From contig JAQULB010000006.1 in NCBI GenBank assembly GCA_028718785.1, forward strand, positions 1 through 38,611: a stretch of DNA of 38,611 nt, read 5' to 3'. Source of the DNA: Minisyncoccota bacterium. Lineage in GTDB: Bacteria; Patescibacteriota; Minisyncoccia; Minisyncoccales; CG1-02-41-26. The position numbers were made by a program, and so were the translations under genes. The notes under the pieces were generated by a model. It searched no databases. It was not told the DNA's origin and was given only the letters and a program-made list of their open reading frames with translations. Positions 32,159 through 38,611 of this stretch are shown here, piece after piece. The first letter of the stretch is position 1. Each line of letters starts with the position of its first letter.

Positions 32159-32620
32159 TTATTCTCCAGCACCCTGCATATAATATTTCATTCTACTAAA
32201 ATCAGTTACAGTCATAAAAATTGTTTTAACAAAACCAAAAAACGAATAGGGCGCACCGGCCAAATTGGCGTTTAATTCTCGCGAGAATCGGCTTTTATGT
32301 TTTATGTCTTGTAGGTGATAAAGTTCGTGATAGGTTACAAATTTTTTAACATCTTCTGATAAGTCATCTCTTATTAAAGCGATTTTGTGGCCAAACTCAT
32401 TTCTGGCTTCGCCAAAAAGCGGGGCTATTTGTTCCTTGGGCACATATTGAATTGTATAAAAACCATTTTCAGTGTAGTATGCTCTCGCATCGCTGGCTGA
32501 AATTTGAACAATATTAAAGCCCCTAATCTTTTTTGACTCTCTGAATGCCACGCTCCCGGCACCTAACATTGCCAAAATCACAAAAAATAAAACTGAACAG
32601 GCAAATACTTTAAAAACCAT
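32159..32620 (-). CDS. Membrane-anchored HExxH putative zinc metallopeptidase
   Basis: The N-terminal membrane helix or signal ('FACSVLFFVILAMLGAGSVA') is followed by a small domain of about 125 aa. Its zinc motif is 'FVTYHELYHLQD' (HELYH, about residues 97-101), with 'RELNANLAGAPYS' downstream as the likely third-ligand helix. The layout suggests a gluzincin-like peptidase fold, but I cannot place it in a named family. Activity is inferred from HExxH alone. It has its own terminator, and no gene partner is obvious. It separates the T4SS promoter from the third toxin-antitoxin pair. Confidence 0.65.
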   Translation of the reverse strand: MVFKVFACSVLFFVILAMLGAGSVAFRESKKIRGFNIVQISASDARAYYTENGFYTIQYVPKEQIAPLFGEARNEFGHKIALIRDDLSEDVKKFVTYHELYHLQDIKHKSRFSRELNANLAGAPYSFFGFVKTIFMTVTDFSRMKYYMQGAGE

Positions 32621-32730
32621 AAGGTTATTTCCTTTTTTTCTTTAAAAAATTTATCAACATCCATAAACAATAACATTTTTAATGTTTTTGTCGTTTTTCA
32701 ATTTTAGCATAAAAATTTATCAAAACAAAA

Positions 32731-32753
32731 CCGCCCTAACAATTCAAGGCGGG
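32731..32753 (-). terminator. Intrinsic terminator after the DUF86/HepT gene
   Basis: Minus-strand stem CCGCC ... GGCGG with extra T-A pairing in the loop, followed by TTTTGTTTTG, about 20 nt after the HepT stop. Confidence 0.65.
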
Positions 32754-32771
32754 ATTAAAATTTATACGAAA

Positions 32772-33110
32772 CTATTTTTCTACTTCAACGATTGAAGAAA
32801 TCTTTTCTTTCAAATCAGGTAAATTATTTTGGCAAGTATCCCAAACCACCTCAATATCAACGCCAAAATACTCATGTATCAAACGATGCCTCATACCAAT
32901 CATCTCGCTCCATGGCGCATCTCTATATTTTTCTTTAATAATTTTATCAATATTAGTTGCCGCCTCCCCGATAATTTCTAATTCCCTGACAGTTGCTCCA
33001 ATCATCATTTCATTTTGAGTAAAAGTATCAAAAGAAACTTCCCTTAAATATTTCTCAATCTTTTCTATAGAATCCAATATGTGTTGTAAATAAACTAAAT
33101 TATCCTTCAT
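32772..33110 (-). CDS. hepT: HepT-like HEPN toxin (DUF86)
   Basis: This 112-aa HEPN protein has the RNase signature 'RHRLIHEYFGVD' (about residues 74-85), with the Tyr that MntA modifies, and 'ATVRELEIIGEAATNI' typical of DUF86. It overlaps the upstream nucleotidyltransferase by 11 nt, as expected of a MntA-HepT module. It is the last gene of the unit that continues from jag and is followed by a terminator. Confidence 0.85.
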   Translation of the reverse strand: MKDNLVYLQHILDSIEKIEKYLREVSFDTFTQNEMMIGATVRELEIIGEAATNIDKIIKEKYRDAPWSEMIGMRHRLIHEYFGVDIEVVWDTCQNNLPDLKEKISSIVEVEK

Positions 33111-33450
33111 AAATTTTTTCGGCCGTTTCTAAAACTCTGTTCTTGAAATACTTGCTTATTGATTGAATGGTTACCAAATCAACATTCTTTTTCAATCTTT
33201 GCCTTAAAAAATTTTGCATTTTCACCAACTCAAAAAATCCGATTTTAGATTCGGGTTTAAATTCTATAAGTAAATCAACATCGCTATTTTTCTTGGGCTT
33301 TCCATAAGCATAAGAACCAAACAATGACAGCTTTCTAATTCGTTCTTTATTTGGAAGTTGTTCTAATTCGCTATTTATTATTTTTTTAATATCTTCTTTA
33401 ACCATATTTTTAATTTTATCAAATAAAAACAGCGAAGGCAATTCATTCAC
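33100..33450 (-). CDS. mntA: MntA-type minimal nucleotidyltransferase (antitoxin)
   Basis: The active site 'LFGSYAYGKPKKNSDVDLLI' fits GSX10DXD, followed by 'LVTIQSISKYFKNRVLE', typical of MntA. It lies 7 nt after jag and overlaps the HepT gene. The start may be the internal 'MVKEDIKKI' ATG at 33405, since the first 15 residues are not family-like; the ATG at 33450 has a weak GGGT upstream. Expected role: AMPylates and silences the downstream HepT RNase. Confidence 0.82.
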   Translation of the reverse strand: MNELPSLFLFDKIKNMVKEDIKKIINSELEQLPNKERIRKLSLFGSYAYGKPKKNSDVDLLIEFKPESKIGFFELVKMQNFLRQRLKKNVDLVTIQSISKYFKNRVLETAEKIYEG

Positions 33451-33457
33451 AACCCTA

Positions 33458-33916
33458 CTAAACAGGGAAAATTACCACTTTGCGGTTATCGCCTTCGCCA
33501 ATACTTTCGGTTTTAACATCGCTTCTTTTTGAGAGCTCATTATGGATAATCCTTCTTTCAAAACTATTCATTGGAAATAGAATTTTTTCTCGTTTAGTGG
33601 ATACAGCTTCATCAGCTGCATCTTGAGCTAAATCGCAAAACCTTTGCTCTTTTTCGTTTTTATAACCATTAACATCAACATCTAAAAAAATATCTTCGCC
33701 AAGCTTTTTTCTAATAATTTTAGCTAAAACAGATTGAATATCTGCTAAATTTTTCCCCTGATAACCAATTAAGGCCTGGGCCTCTTGAGAGTGAATCTCT
33801 ATTTTTAAAATTTGATCATTAACACTTTTTTCTTCAATAACAACTGGCAAGGTCATTTTATCAAAAAACTCTAAAACAACTTCTTGGGCTTGTTTAACTT
33901 TATTTTCCTCAATCAT
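33458..33916 (-). CDS. jag: Jag/KhpB KH-R3H RNA-binding protein
   Basis: A 152-aa protein with a KH domain containing the GxxG loop 'LIGYQGKNLADIQ' (about residues 50-62) and a C-terminal R3H motif 'FERRIIHNEL' (about 120). It lacks the N-terminal Jag domain of longer homologs. KhpB/Jag proteins bind RNA and are linked to YidC and cell envelope growth. The ATG overlaps the yidC stop by 4 nt (ATGA), so the two are coupled. A toxin-antitoxin pair follows 7 nt downstream. Confidence 0.9.
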   Translation of the reverse strand: MIEENKVKQAQEVVLEFFDKMTLPVVIEEKSVNDQILKIEIHSQEAQALIGYQGKNLADIQSVLAKIIRKKLGEDIFLDVDVNGYKNEKEQRFCDLAQDAADEAVSTKREKILFPMNSFERRIIHNELSKRSDVKTESIGEGDNRKVVIFPV

Positions 33917-34644
33917 ATATTTTTTGTTTTTTTATTTATAATCATTTGTTCAATAATTGAAATAATTGAATTAAAAACCCAATAAAGCCCTATAACTGCT
34001 CCGAATTGCCACACAACAATAGCCCCCAAAACTGGAAAAAAATACAACATTTGTTTTTGCATTAAGTTAGAAAAATCCTTCTGCCCTCCAGCTACTTTTT
34101 GTGGCTGAGTGGTTGCTGAAGAAATCCTTGTTTGCCAATATTGAGCAAGCCCGGCTAAAACAGCCAAAATACCAATAAAAATTTTATTGTTCAACCCAAC
34201 AATCCAAAAAAATGTGGTATTTACTTGGCCGGGATTATTTACAAATTTATATAAAATTCCGTCTAAAGACCCTTTGTTTAAAACTTTTAAAAAAACTTGA
34301 TACAAAGCAATTAAAATTGGCAACTGTAAAAGCAACAGCAGGCAACCAGAAAAAGGATTTACTTTTTCGGTTTTATAAAGTTCCATTACTGCTTGATTTT
34401 GTTTTTGGGGCTCTGTTTTATATTTTGCCTGAAGCTCTTTAATTTTTGGCTGTAGATCAGCCATTGCTTTTTGGGACCTTAACCCTTTGATTGTTAGGGG
34501 ATGCAAAAGAAGCTTGATTATTAAAGTCAACAAAACAACCGCTATGCCCAAGTCATGCCAAGAGAAATAATTGTAAAGCAAAATCAACCCGTTAAAGAGT
34601 GGCTGATACAAAATGGTATAAAAAAATTGGATAATAAAATTCAT
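33913..34644 (-). CDS. yidC: YidC/Oxa1 membrane protein insertase
   Basis: A 243-aa short-form YidC (Gram-positive-like, without the large periplasmic domain). The segments are 'LGIAVVLLTLIIKLLLHPL', 'GCLLLLLQLPILIALYQVF', 'IFIGILAVLAGLAQYW' and 'GAVIGLYWVFNSIISIIEQM'. It inserts membrane proteins from the ribosome or with SecYEG. It follows yidD by 31 nt of ACGTT repeat and overlaps jag. Confidence 0.93.
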   Translation of the reverse strand: MNFIIQFFYTILYQPLFNGLILLYNYFSWHDLGIAVVLLTLIIKLLLHPLTIKGLRSQKAMADLQPKIKELQAKYKTEPQKQNQAVMELYKTEKVNPFSGCLLLLLQLPILIALYQVFLKVLNKGSLDGILYKFVNNPGQVNTTFFWIVGLNNKIFIGILAVLAGLAQYWQTRISSATTQPQKVAGGQKDFSNLMQKQMLYFFPVLGAIVVWQFGAVIGLYWVFNSIISIIEQMIINKKTKNI

Positions 34645-34648
34645 AATC

Positions 34649-34675
34649 GTAAAACGTTGAACGTATAACGTTAAA
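34649..34675. repeat. ACGTT iterated repeat between yidD and yidC
   Basis: GTAAAACGTTGAACGTATAACGTTAAA. It has the same unit as in rsmA (1009-1043) and at the rnpA 3' end (34891-34911), and it fills nearly all of the short spacer. Confidence 0.7.
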
Positions 34676-34885
34676 TTAAAGAATGTCTACTCCCCCGTGG
34701 CTTAATGGATTACATCTTAAAATCCTCCATAGTCCAAAAATTATTCCCTTAACAACGCCTTTCTTTTCAATCGCTTGAATGGAATACTCTGAGCAAGACG
34801 GATAAAATCTGCAAGATTTTGACAAATGCGGCGAAATGGTTAACTGATAAAAACGAATTATTTTAATAAAAATTCTTTTAAGCAT
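34676..34885 (-). CDS. yidD: YidD membrane protein insertion efficiency factor
   Basis: A 69-aa product with the family signature 'YQLTISPHLSKSCRFYPSCS' and 'GLWRILRCNPLSHGGVD'. YidD assists YidC/Sec insertion at the membrane. It is in the canonical place between rnpA and yidC, 7 nt after rnpA. Confidence 0.95.
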   Translation of the reverse strand: MLKRIFIKIIRFYQLTISPHLSKSCRFYPSCSEYSIQAIEKKGVVKGIIFGLWRILRCNPLSHGGVDIL

Positions 34886-34911
34886 AAATATTCTACGTTT
34901 TACGTTCTACA
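34886..34911. repeat. ACGTT-type repeat forming the rnpA 3' end
   Basis: Minus strand GTAGAACGTAAAACGTAGAA. It encodes the last codons of rnpA ('NVERKT') and its stop, and the spacer to yidD. Confidence 0.55.
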
Positions 34912-35240
34912 TTTCTAAGTAATGATTCCAAGACATCTTTTACTTGCTTAAAATCGCTTTGAGCTATTTCTGGCTTGGTAAAAATAACTATGTCCAAGCC
35001 CTTTTCTGACCCTTTAATTATATCCCTCGATATCTCCCTTAATCGTCGCTTAATTTTATTGCGAATAACAGCTTTTTTGGAAACTTTCTTGCTAACAACA
35101 AATCCAATCCTACTATATAACAAATCGTTATTTATAAACCGAGCGCTTAAAAAAGAAACAGCCGCGCTTTTGCTGGCTCTGTCTTTCATAACTCTTTCAA
35201 AATCTTTTTTCTTACGCAATCTGTTTCTTGAAAACAACAT
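34893..35240 (-). CDS. rnpA: Ribonuclease P protein component
   Basis: A 115-aa basic protein with 'RIGFVVSKKVSKKAVIRNKI' and 'KRRLREISR', the RNR signature of RnpA. It binds RNase P RNA for tRNA 5' processing. It sits in the canonical order rpmH-rnpA-yidD-yidC. The C-terminal tail is made of repeat sequence. Confidence 0.95.
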   Translation of the reverse strand: MLFSRNRLRKKKDFERVMKDRASKSAAVSFLSARFINNDLLYSRIGFVVSKKVSKKAVIRNKIKRRLREISRDIIKGSEKGLDIVIFTKPEIAQSDFKQVKDVLESLLRNVERKT

Positions 35241-35246
35241 AAAGAA

Positions 35247-35285
35247 AATTAACCTAATTGACCTAATTATACTAATTAACCTAAA
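35247..35285. repeat. AATTAGGT iterated repeat between rpmH and rnpA
   Basis: Minus strand TAGGTTAATTAGTATAATTAGGTCAATTAGGTTAATT: a 9-12-nt unit repeated about three times in the 78-nt spacer. A dispersed-repeat origin similar to the ACGTT family is likely. Confidence 0.55.
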
Positions 35286-35318
35286 TAAATCCCAAGTTTA
35301 GAATAATTAGAATAATTT

Positions 35319-35453
35319 TTACGCCGACAGCTTCTTTCTGCCTTTTGCCCTCCTGCTTGCAATTACTTTTTTCCCCCCAGCTGTTGACATTCGCTTTAAA
35401 AATCCGTGAGTTGTTCGCCTTTTTTGTTTTTTGGGTTGATATGTTACACTCAT
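35319..35453 (-). CDS. rpmH: 50S ribosomal protein L34
   Basis: Too short for the ORF track. The 44-aa frame begins '[20 protein letters not shown]', then '[20 protein letters not shown]', which matches L34 (normally 44-46 aa, 'KR..HGF..RM.T..GR.VL..RR.KGR'). ATG at 35453, TAA at 35319. It is the first gene of the rnpA-yidC-jag unit, next to the origin. Confidence 0.95.
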   Translation of the reverse strand: MSVTYQPKKQKRRTTHGFLKRMSTAGGKKVIASRRAKGRKKLSA

Positions 35454-35477
35454 GCTTTTGTATTCTTTAATTATATT

Positions 35478-35506
35478 ATGATATTATTTATTAAGCGCTT
35501 AGTCAA
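35478..35506 (-). promoter_or_regulatory. Promoter of the rpmH-rnpA-yidC unit
   Basis: Minus strand TTGACT (35501-35506), a 17-bp spacer, then TATCAT (35478-35483), about 25 nt upstream of the rpmH ATG. Confidence 0.6.
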
Positions 35507-35530
35507 CTCTAAAAAAATAAATTTAATTAT

Positions 35531-35634
35531 TTTCACAAGTTATCAACAGGTTATTAACAGGAAGTAGAGCTACTCTGCTATTTGCTATATTTACCTTATT
35601 TAATGATAATGAAATATCTTAAAAATATTCGCCT
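35531..35634. other. DnaA-box-like cluster upstream of dnaA
   Basis: Two direct box-like 9-mers, TTATCAACA (35540-35548) and TTATTAACA (35551-35559), each one or two changes from TTATCCACA. They lie between divergent rpmH and dnaA. They may serve origin function or dnaA autoregulation. No clear dnaA -35/-10 was settled. Confidence 0.6.
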
Positions 35635-36996
35635 ATGAACAACGAAGAATTATGGCAAGCCGTGTTAGCCCAAGCGCAATTTGATGTTTCAAGGGCAAAC
35701 TTTGCAACTTGGTTTAACAACACAAGAATCCTTTCCAATAAAAACGGAGAAGTTACCATTTCTGTTCCCAATAATTTCTCAAAAGAATGGTTGTCTAGCA
35801 AGTATCAGTCGCTTATTCTTAAAATTTTAAGATCCTGTGACAACAATATTCGGCTTATTGGTTTTACGGTTGATTCTCCATCTGTTTGCGCGCCAAAAAA
35901 TAGACCCCAGGTTCAAATGGACGACATGCCAGATACTCAATTGCAATTTTTAGAATTAAAGGTTGACCAAAAAACCAATTTAAATCCCCACTACACCTTT
36001 GACAATTTTGTAGTTGGTTCATTTAACGAGCTTTCACATGCCGCTTCTTGGGCGGTTTCGGAAAAACCTGGTCAGGTTTATAATCCTTTATTTATTTACG
36101 GGGGAGTTGGGCTTGGTAAAACTCATTTATTGCAAGCAACCGGAAACAAGCTTGCTAAAATGTCTTCTGCTTTAAAAATTGCCTACACTCCAGCTGAAAG
36201 ATTAATTTCAAAAATAATAGAAAGCATTAGAAATCGCGAAATAGAATCTTTAAAAAAGAAGCTTAGCGACCTTGATGTTTTAATAGTGGACGATGTGCAA
36301 TTTCTTGCTGGCAAAGAAAAAACTCAAGAAGAATTTTTTCATATATATAACACGCTTTACCAAAACCAAAAACAAATTATCCTTTCGTCTGATCGCCAAC
36401 CCTCAGCCATTCCAGCCATTACCGAACGATTAAGGTCGCGATTTGAAGGAGGAATGATTGCTGACATTGGGTGCCCAGATATTGAAACAAAAATTGCTAT
36501 TTTAAAAAATAAATGCGACGAACGCCAAATTAATCTTGTGGACGATGTTTTAGAGTTTATTGCCACCAATATCCAAAAAAATATTAGAGAGTTAGAGGGC
36601 GCTTTAAACCGACTGGTTATGTATCAAAGAATAAACCAAAAAACTCCCGATATTGTTATAACAAAGAAGCTTTTAAAGAATATTGTTGCCACCCCCCAAA
36701 AAGCCACAAACTTTAAAAAAATCATCCAAGCTGTTTCTTCTTTTTACGAAATAAACCAAGACGATATTTTACTGCCAACAAGAAGAAAAGAAATAGTAAA
36801 ACCAAGACAGGTAGCTATGTTTTTATTAAGAAGCGAATTAAAAGAGTCCTATCCGTCAATTGGCCGAAGGTTTCAGGGTAAAGACCACACCACAGCTATG
36901 TATGCTTTTGAAAAAATTTCTCAGAAAATAGAAGAAGATCAAAATGTTTTTAATGAAATAAACACAATAAAACAAAAAATATACAGCGATGTTTAA
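35635..36996 (+). CDS. dnaA: Chromosomal replication initiator DnaA
   Basis: A 453-aa protein in the usual four-domain order: domain I 'ELWQAVLAQAQFDVSRANF', a short linker, an AAA+ core with Walker A 'GGVGLGKTHLLQ' (about residues 153-164), Walker B 'VLIVDDVQF' (about 213) and sensor motifs ('SSDRQP', 'LRSRFEGG'), then domain IV 'YPSIGRRFQGKDHTTAMYAF' that binds DnaA boxes. It initiates chromosome replication. It is divergent from rpmH and upstream of dnaN, the canonical origin layout. Confidence 0.97.
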   Translation: MNNEELWQAVLAQAQFDVSRANFATWFNNTRILSNKNGEVTISVPNNFSKEWLSSKYQSLILKILRSCDNNIRLIGFTVDSPSVCAPKNRPQVQMDDMPDTQLQFLELKVDQKTNLNPHYTFDNFVVGSFNELSHAASWAVSEKPGQVYNPLFIYGGVGLGKTHLLQATGNKLAKMSSALKIAYTPAERLISKIIESIRNREIESLKKKLSDLDVLIVDDVQFLAGKEKTQEEFFHIYNTLYQNQKQIILSSDRQPSAIPAITERLRSRFEGGMIADIGCPDIETKIAILKNKCDERQINLVDDVLEFIATNIQKNIRELEGALNRLVMYQRINQKTPDIVITKKLLKNIVATPQKATNFKKIIQAVSSFYEINQDDILLPTRRKEIVKPRQVAMFLLRSELKESYPSIGRRFQGKDHTTAMYAFEKISQKIEEDQNVFNEINTIKQKIYSDV

Positions 36997-37257
36997 TAAT
37001 TAAAGCCATTAAAAATTGTGGACAAGTAATTAGATATTTGTGGAAAAAGGGTTAATAAAAACATTATAAAAATACCACATAATTTTATTCAATATTTTAT
37101 TCCCCCTTTTTCCACAACTAATAAGATTCTAAAAAAATCAAAAACTCAATTCCATAAAGACACAAAGCACTTATCCCCCAAAATATCATTCTCAACAATA
37201 ACAATAAATAAAAATTAATATATTAATAGTTATTACATAAAAACAAAATGTAAAAAT
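36997..37257. other. Probable oriC (dnaA-dnaN intergenic)
   Basis: Box-like sites: TGTGGACAA (37017-37025), TGTGGAAAA (37039-37047), TTTTCCACA (37108-37116) and TTATCCCCC (37171-37179), in both orientations. An almost pure A/T stretch at about 37190-37250 could act as the unwinding element. The location next to dnaA and the strand switch of gene direction support an origin. Confidence 0.65.
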
Positions 37258-38379
37258 ATGAAATTTGAAGTATTAAAAGAAAATTTAAAAAAAGCAGTGG
37301 CTATTTGTGAAAGAATAACTAGAAAAACAGTGGCTCTTCCTGTTTTACAAAACATTTTAATCAAAACGAATGGAAGTTTTTTAGAGTTAACTACCACTAA
37401 CTTAGAGTTAAGTATTCAGTGGAAAATATTAGCAAAAATAACCAAACAAGGAGCGTTGTTGTTGCCAGCCACTTTTTTATCAAATATTTTAGGTCTTATA
37501 AATTCTGAAAAAATTCAAGCTCAAGAAGAAAATAAAAATTTGGTTTTGATTTCTGATAATCAGGAAATGCAAATTCAAGGACAAGACCCAGAAGAATTTC
37601 CCCTTATTCCCAAAATGGAAAAAGAGTTTGTGTGGCAAATAAATGGCGTTAAATTAATGGAGGGACTTTCTCAAGTGGTTGAACAGGCGGCATTTTCTTC
37701 TATTAGGCCAGAAATTTCAGGTGTGTTTTTTGTCTTTCAAAAAAACAAATTAAAAATTGTTGCCACTGATAGTTTTAGATTATCAGAAAAAACTATTTTT
37801 TTGGAAAAGTCAGGCGAAAAAGACCTTTCTTTTATCTGTCCTCAGCAAACTTGTCGAGAACTAATCGCTATTTTGTCTCAAGAAAAGGGGGAGGTAGAGG
37901 TTTCAGCCAATAATAATCAAGTTTGTTTTGAAGTATTGGGGTCTCAACCAGAGCAAGCAAAATGCTTAATGCAGAGCCGGTTGATTGTTGGAGAATATCC
38001 AAAATATCAAGATATTATTCCCAAACAGTATATGGTAAAAATCCAAACAAACAAAGATGACATGGCAAGTCAACTAAAAAAGGCCGGCTTGTTTGCTGGA
38101 AAATCGCTCGATGTTAATTTAAGTGTTTATGTTAAAGATGGCCGGGTTAAGTTTTTTTCTCAAAGCGCTGATATTGGGAAAAATGAATCCTATTTGGCTT
38201 GCAAAGCCGAAGGGGTAGACCAAGAGTCGGTTTTTAATTATAAATTTTTATTAGACGGCTTAAATAATATTAAAAGTTCAGAAGCTTTATTGGAAATGAA
38301 TGGTTCTGATGGCCCAGCTTGCCTGAGGCCTATTGGAGATGACTCTTATTTTTACATCTTGATGCCCATTAAGCAATAG
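37258..38379 (+). CDS. dnaN: DNA polymerase III beta sliding clamp
   Basis: A 373-aa clamp of normal length with the repeated clamp folds: 'PVLQNILIKTNGSFLELTTT' in domain 1, 'ATDSFRLSEKTIF' in domain 2, and the C-terminal 'FLLDGLNNIKSSEALLEMNG' and 'CLRPIGDDSYFYILMPIK', the peptide-binding end. It tethers polymerase III to DNA. It lies downstream of dnaA across the probable origin. Confidence 0.97.
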   Translation: MKFEVLKENLKKAVAICERITRKTVALPVLQNILIKTNGSFLELTTTNLELSIQWKILAKITKQGALLLPATFLSNILGLINSEKIQAQEENKNLVLISDNQEMQIQGQDPEEFPLIPKMEKEFVWQINGVKLMEGLSQVVEQAAFSSIRPEISGVFFVFQKNKLKIVATDSFRLSEKTIFLEKSGEKDLSFICPQQTCRELIAILSQEKGEVEVSANNNQVCFEVLGSQPEQAKCLMQSRLIVGEYPKYQDIIPKQYMVKIQTNKDDMASQLKKAGLFAGKSLDVNLSVYVKDGRVKFFSQSADIGKNESYLACKAEGVDQESVFNYKFLLDGLNNIKSSEALLEMNGSDGPACLRPIGDDSYFYILMPIKQ

Positions 38380-38423
38380 ATAGTAATTAATATGTTATTA
38401 ACATGGGGGTATATTTTAATATG

Positions 38424-38451
38424 TTGAGTAATTTACCAAAAGAGGTATTCT
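38424..38451 (+). promoter_or_regulatory. Possible promoter of the last gene
   Basis: TTGAGT, a 16-bp spacer, then TATTCT, about 35 nt upstream of the ATG at 38486. Just before it is the palindrome ATGTTATTAACAT (38391-38403). Confidence 0.35.
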
Positions 38452-38485
38452 AAAGATAGAATAAAAATAAAAGTTATCAAAATTT

Positions 38486-38611
38486 ATGAACATCTCCAAA
38501 CTCATCAAACAAAACAAAAAGATATTCACCAAAAAACAAAGACAAATGGAAAGACATTTTAAAAAACATCCATTTTTAAAACTAATCCCTGCTGTTATTT
38601 GCTCTGTTGTT
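38486..38611 (+). CDS. Membrane protein N-terminus, partial (runs off the window)
   Basis: Open frame from ATG to the window end, 42 codons: a very basic N-terminus ('KLIKQNKKIFTKKQRQMERH') followed by the start of a hydrophobic helix ('FLKLIPAVICSVV'). It looks like an N-in anchored membrane or secreted protein. Too little is visible to name a family. It is not in the ORF track because the stop lies outside the window. Confidence 0.6.
   Translation, partial: MNISKLIKQNKKIFTKKQRQMERHFKKHPFLKLIPAVICSVV

Noticed and set aside
35619-35801. 60-aa minus ORF overlapping the dnaA start
   Set aside because: Shadow of dnaA codons; no family resemblance.
1-38611. tRNA, rRNA, RNase P RNA or tmRNA genes
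   Set aside because: I looked through the intergenic gaps for cloverleaf and GTTCGAnnC-type or rRNA-like conserved sequence and saw none.
1-38611. Insertion sequence or integrase
   Set aside because: No transposase or recombinase frame is present; only short palindromic or iterated repeats were found.

Overview
The window looks like a chromosomal segment around the replication origin of a Patescibacteria/CPR bacterium, probably Parcubacteria-like. It is AT-rich, uses the standard code (TGA is a normal stop), and has weak Shine-Dalgarno sites. It carries the rpmH-rnpA-yidD-yidC-jag / dnaA-dnaN origin block. It also has a minimal type IV secretion (T4SS) locus with very large cysteine-rich surface proteins, a combination I associate with CPR genomes. 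The phylum is an inference from gene style, not a measured placement.

Layout. 1-614 (minus) is the N-terminal part of a membrane-anchored LysM protein. 701-3275 (plus) holds rsmA/ksgA, a MntA/HepT-type nucleotidyltransferase-HEPN pair and a SAM methyltransferase. Directly downstream are a multi-TM VirB6/TrbL-like T4SS channel protein and a small CPR-type hypothetical. A bidirectional terminator at about 5.8 kb separates these from a minus-strand SPFH/band-7-like membrane protein driven by a perfect consensus promoter. A second nucleotidyltransferase-HEPN pair lies at 7.1-7.8 kb, and its HEPN gene is frameshifted.

7964-31733 (minus) is one long co-directional array. In transcription order it encodes PrgI family protein, TraC/VirB4-N-like protein, VirB4 ATPase, a 2141-aa protein with a VirB2-like N-terminus, a 2536-aa secreted Cys-rich protein, a Cys-rich lytic transglycosylase, and two paralogous VirB2-like pilin fusions (about 690 and 804 aa) with betagamma-crystallin-like ectodomains. 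Together with the VirB6-like protein this forms a T4SS with VirB1, VirB2, VirB3/PrgI, VirB4 and VirB6 functions. No VirD4, VirB11, relaxase or outer-membrane core is visible in the window. The array starts at a tandem duplicated extended -10 promoter. It is preceded by a roughly 270-nt structured leader, and related structured elements recur before the next two genes (TraC-like and virB4). This is the strongest candidate for something undescribed here.

32.1-33.5 kb (minus) has a HExxH metallopeptidase and a third nucleotidyltransferase-HEPN pair. 33.5-35.5 kb (minus) is jag, yidC, yidD, rnpA and rpmH (rpmH is absent from the ORF track). dnaA and dnaN are on the plus strand, with DnaA-box-like sites on both sides of dnaA. 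The last gene is a truncated membrane protein.

Short palindromic or iterated repeats are scattered across the window (ACGTT iterations, TTCGACnnGCTCAG palindromes, long hairpins). Several lie inside reading frames, including three in rsmA, one in the methyltransferase and one in the lytic transglycosylase signal peptide.
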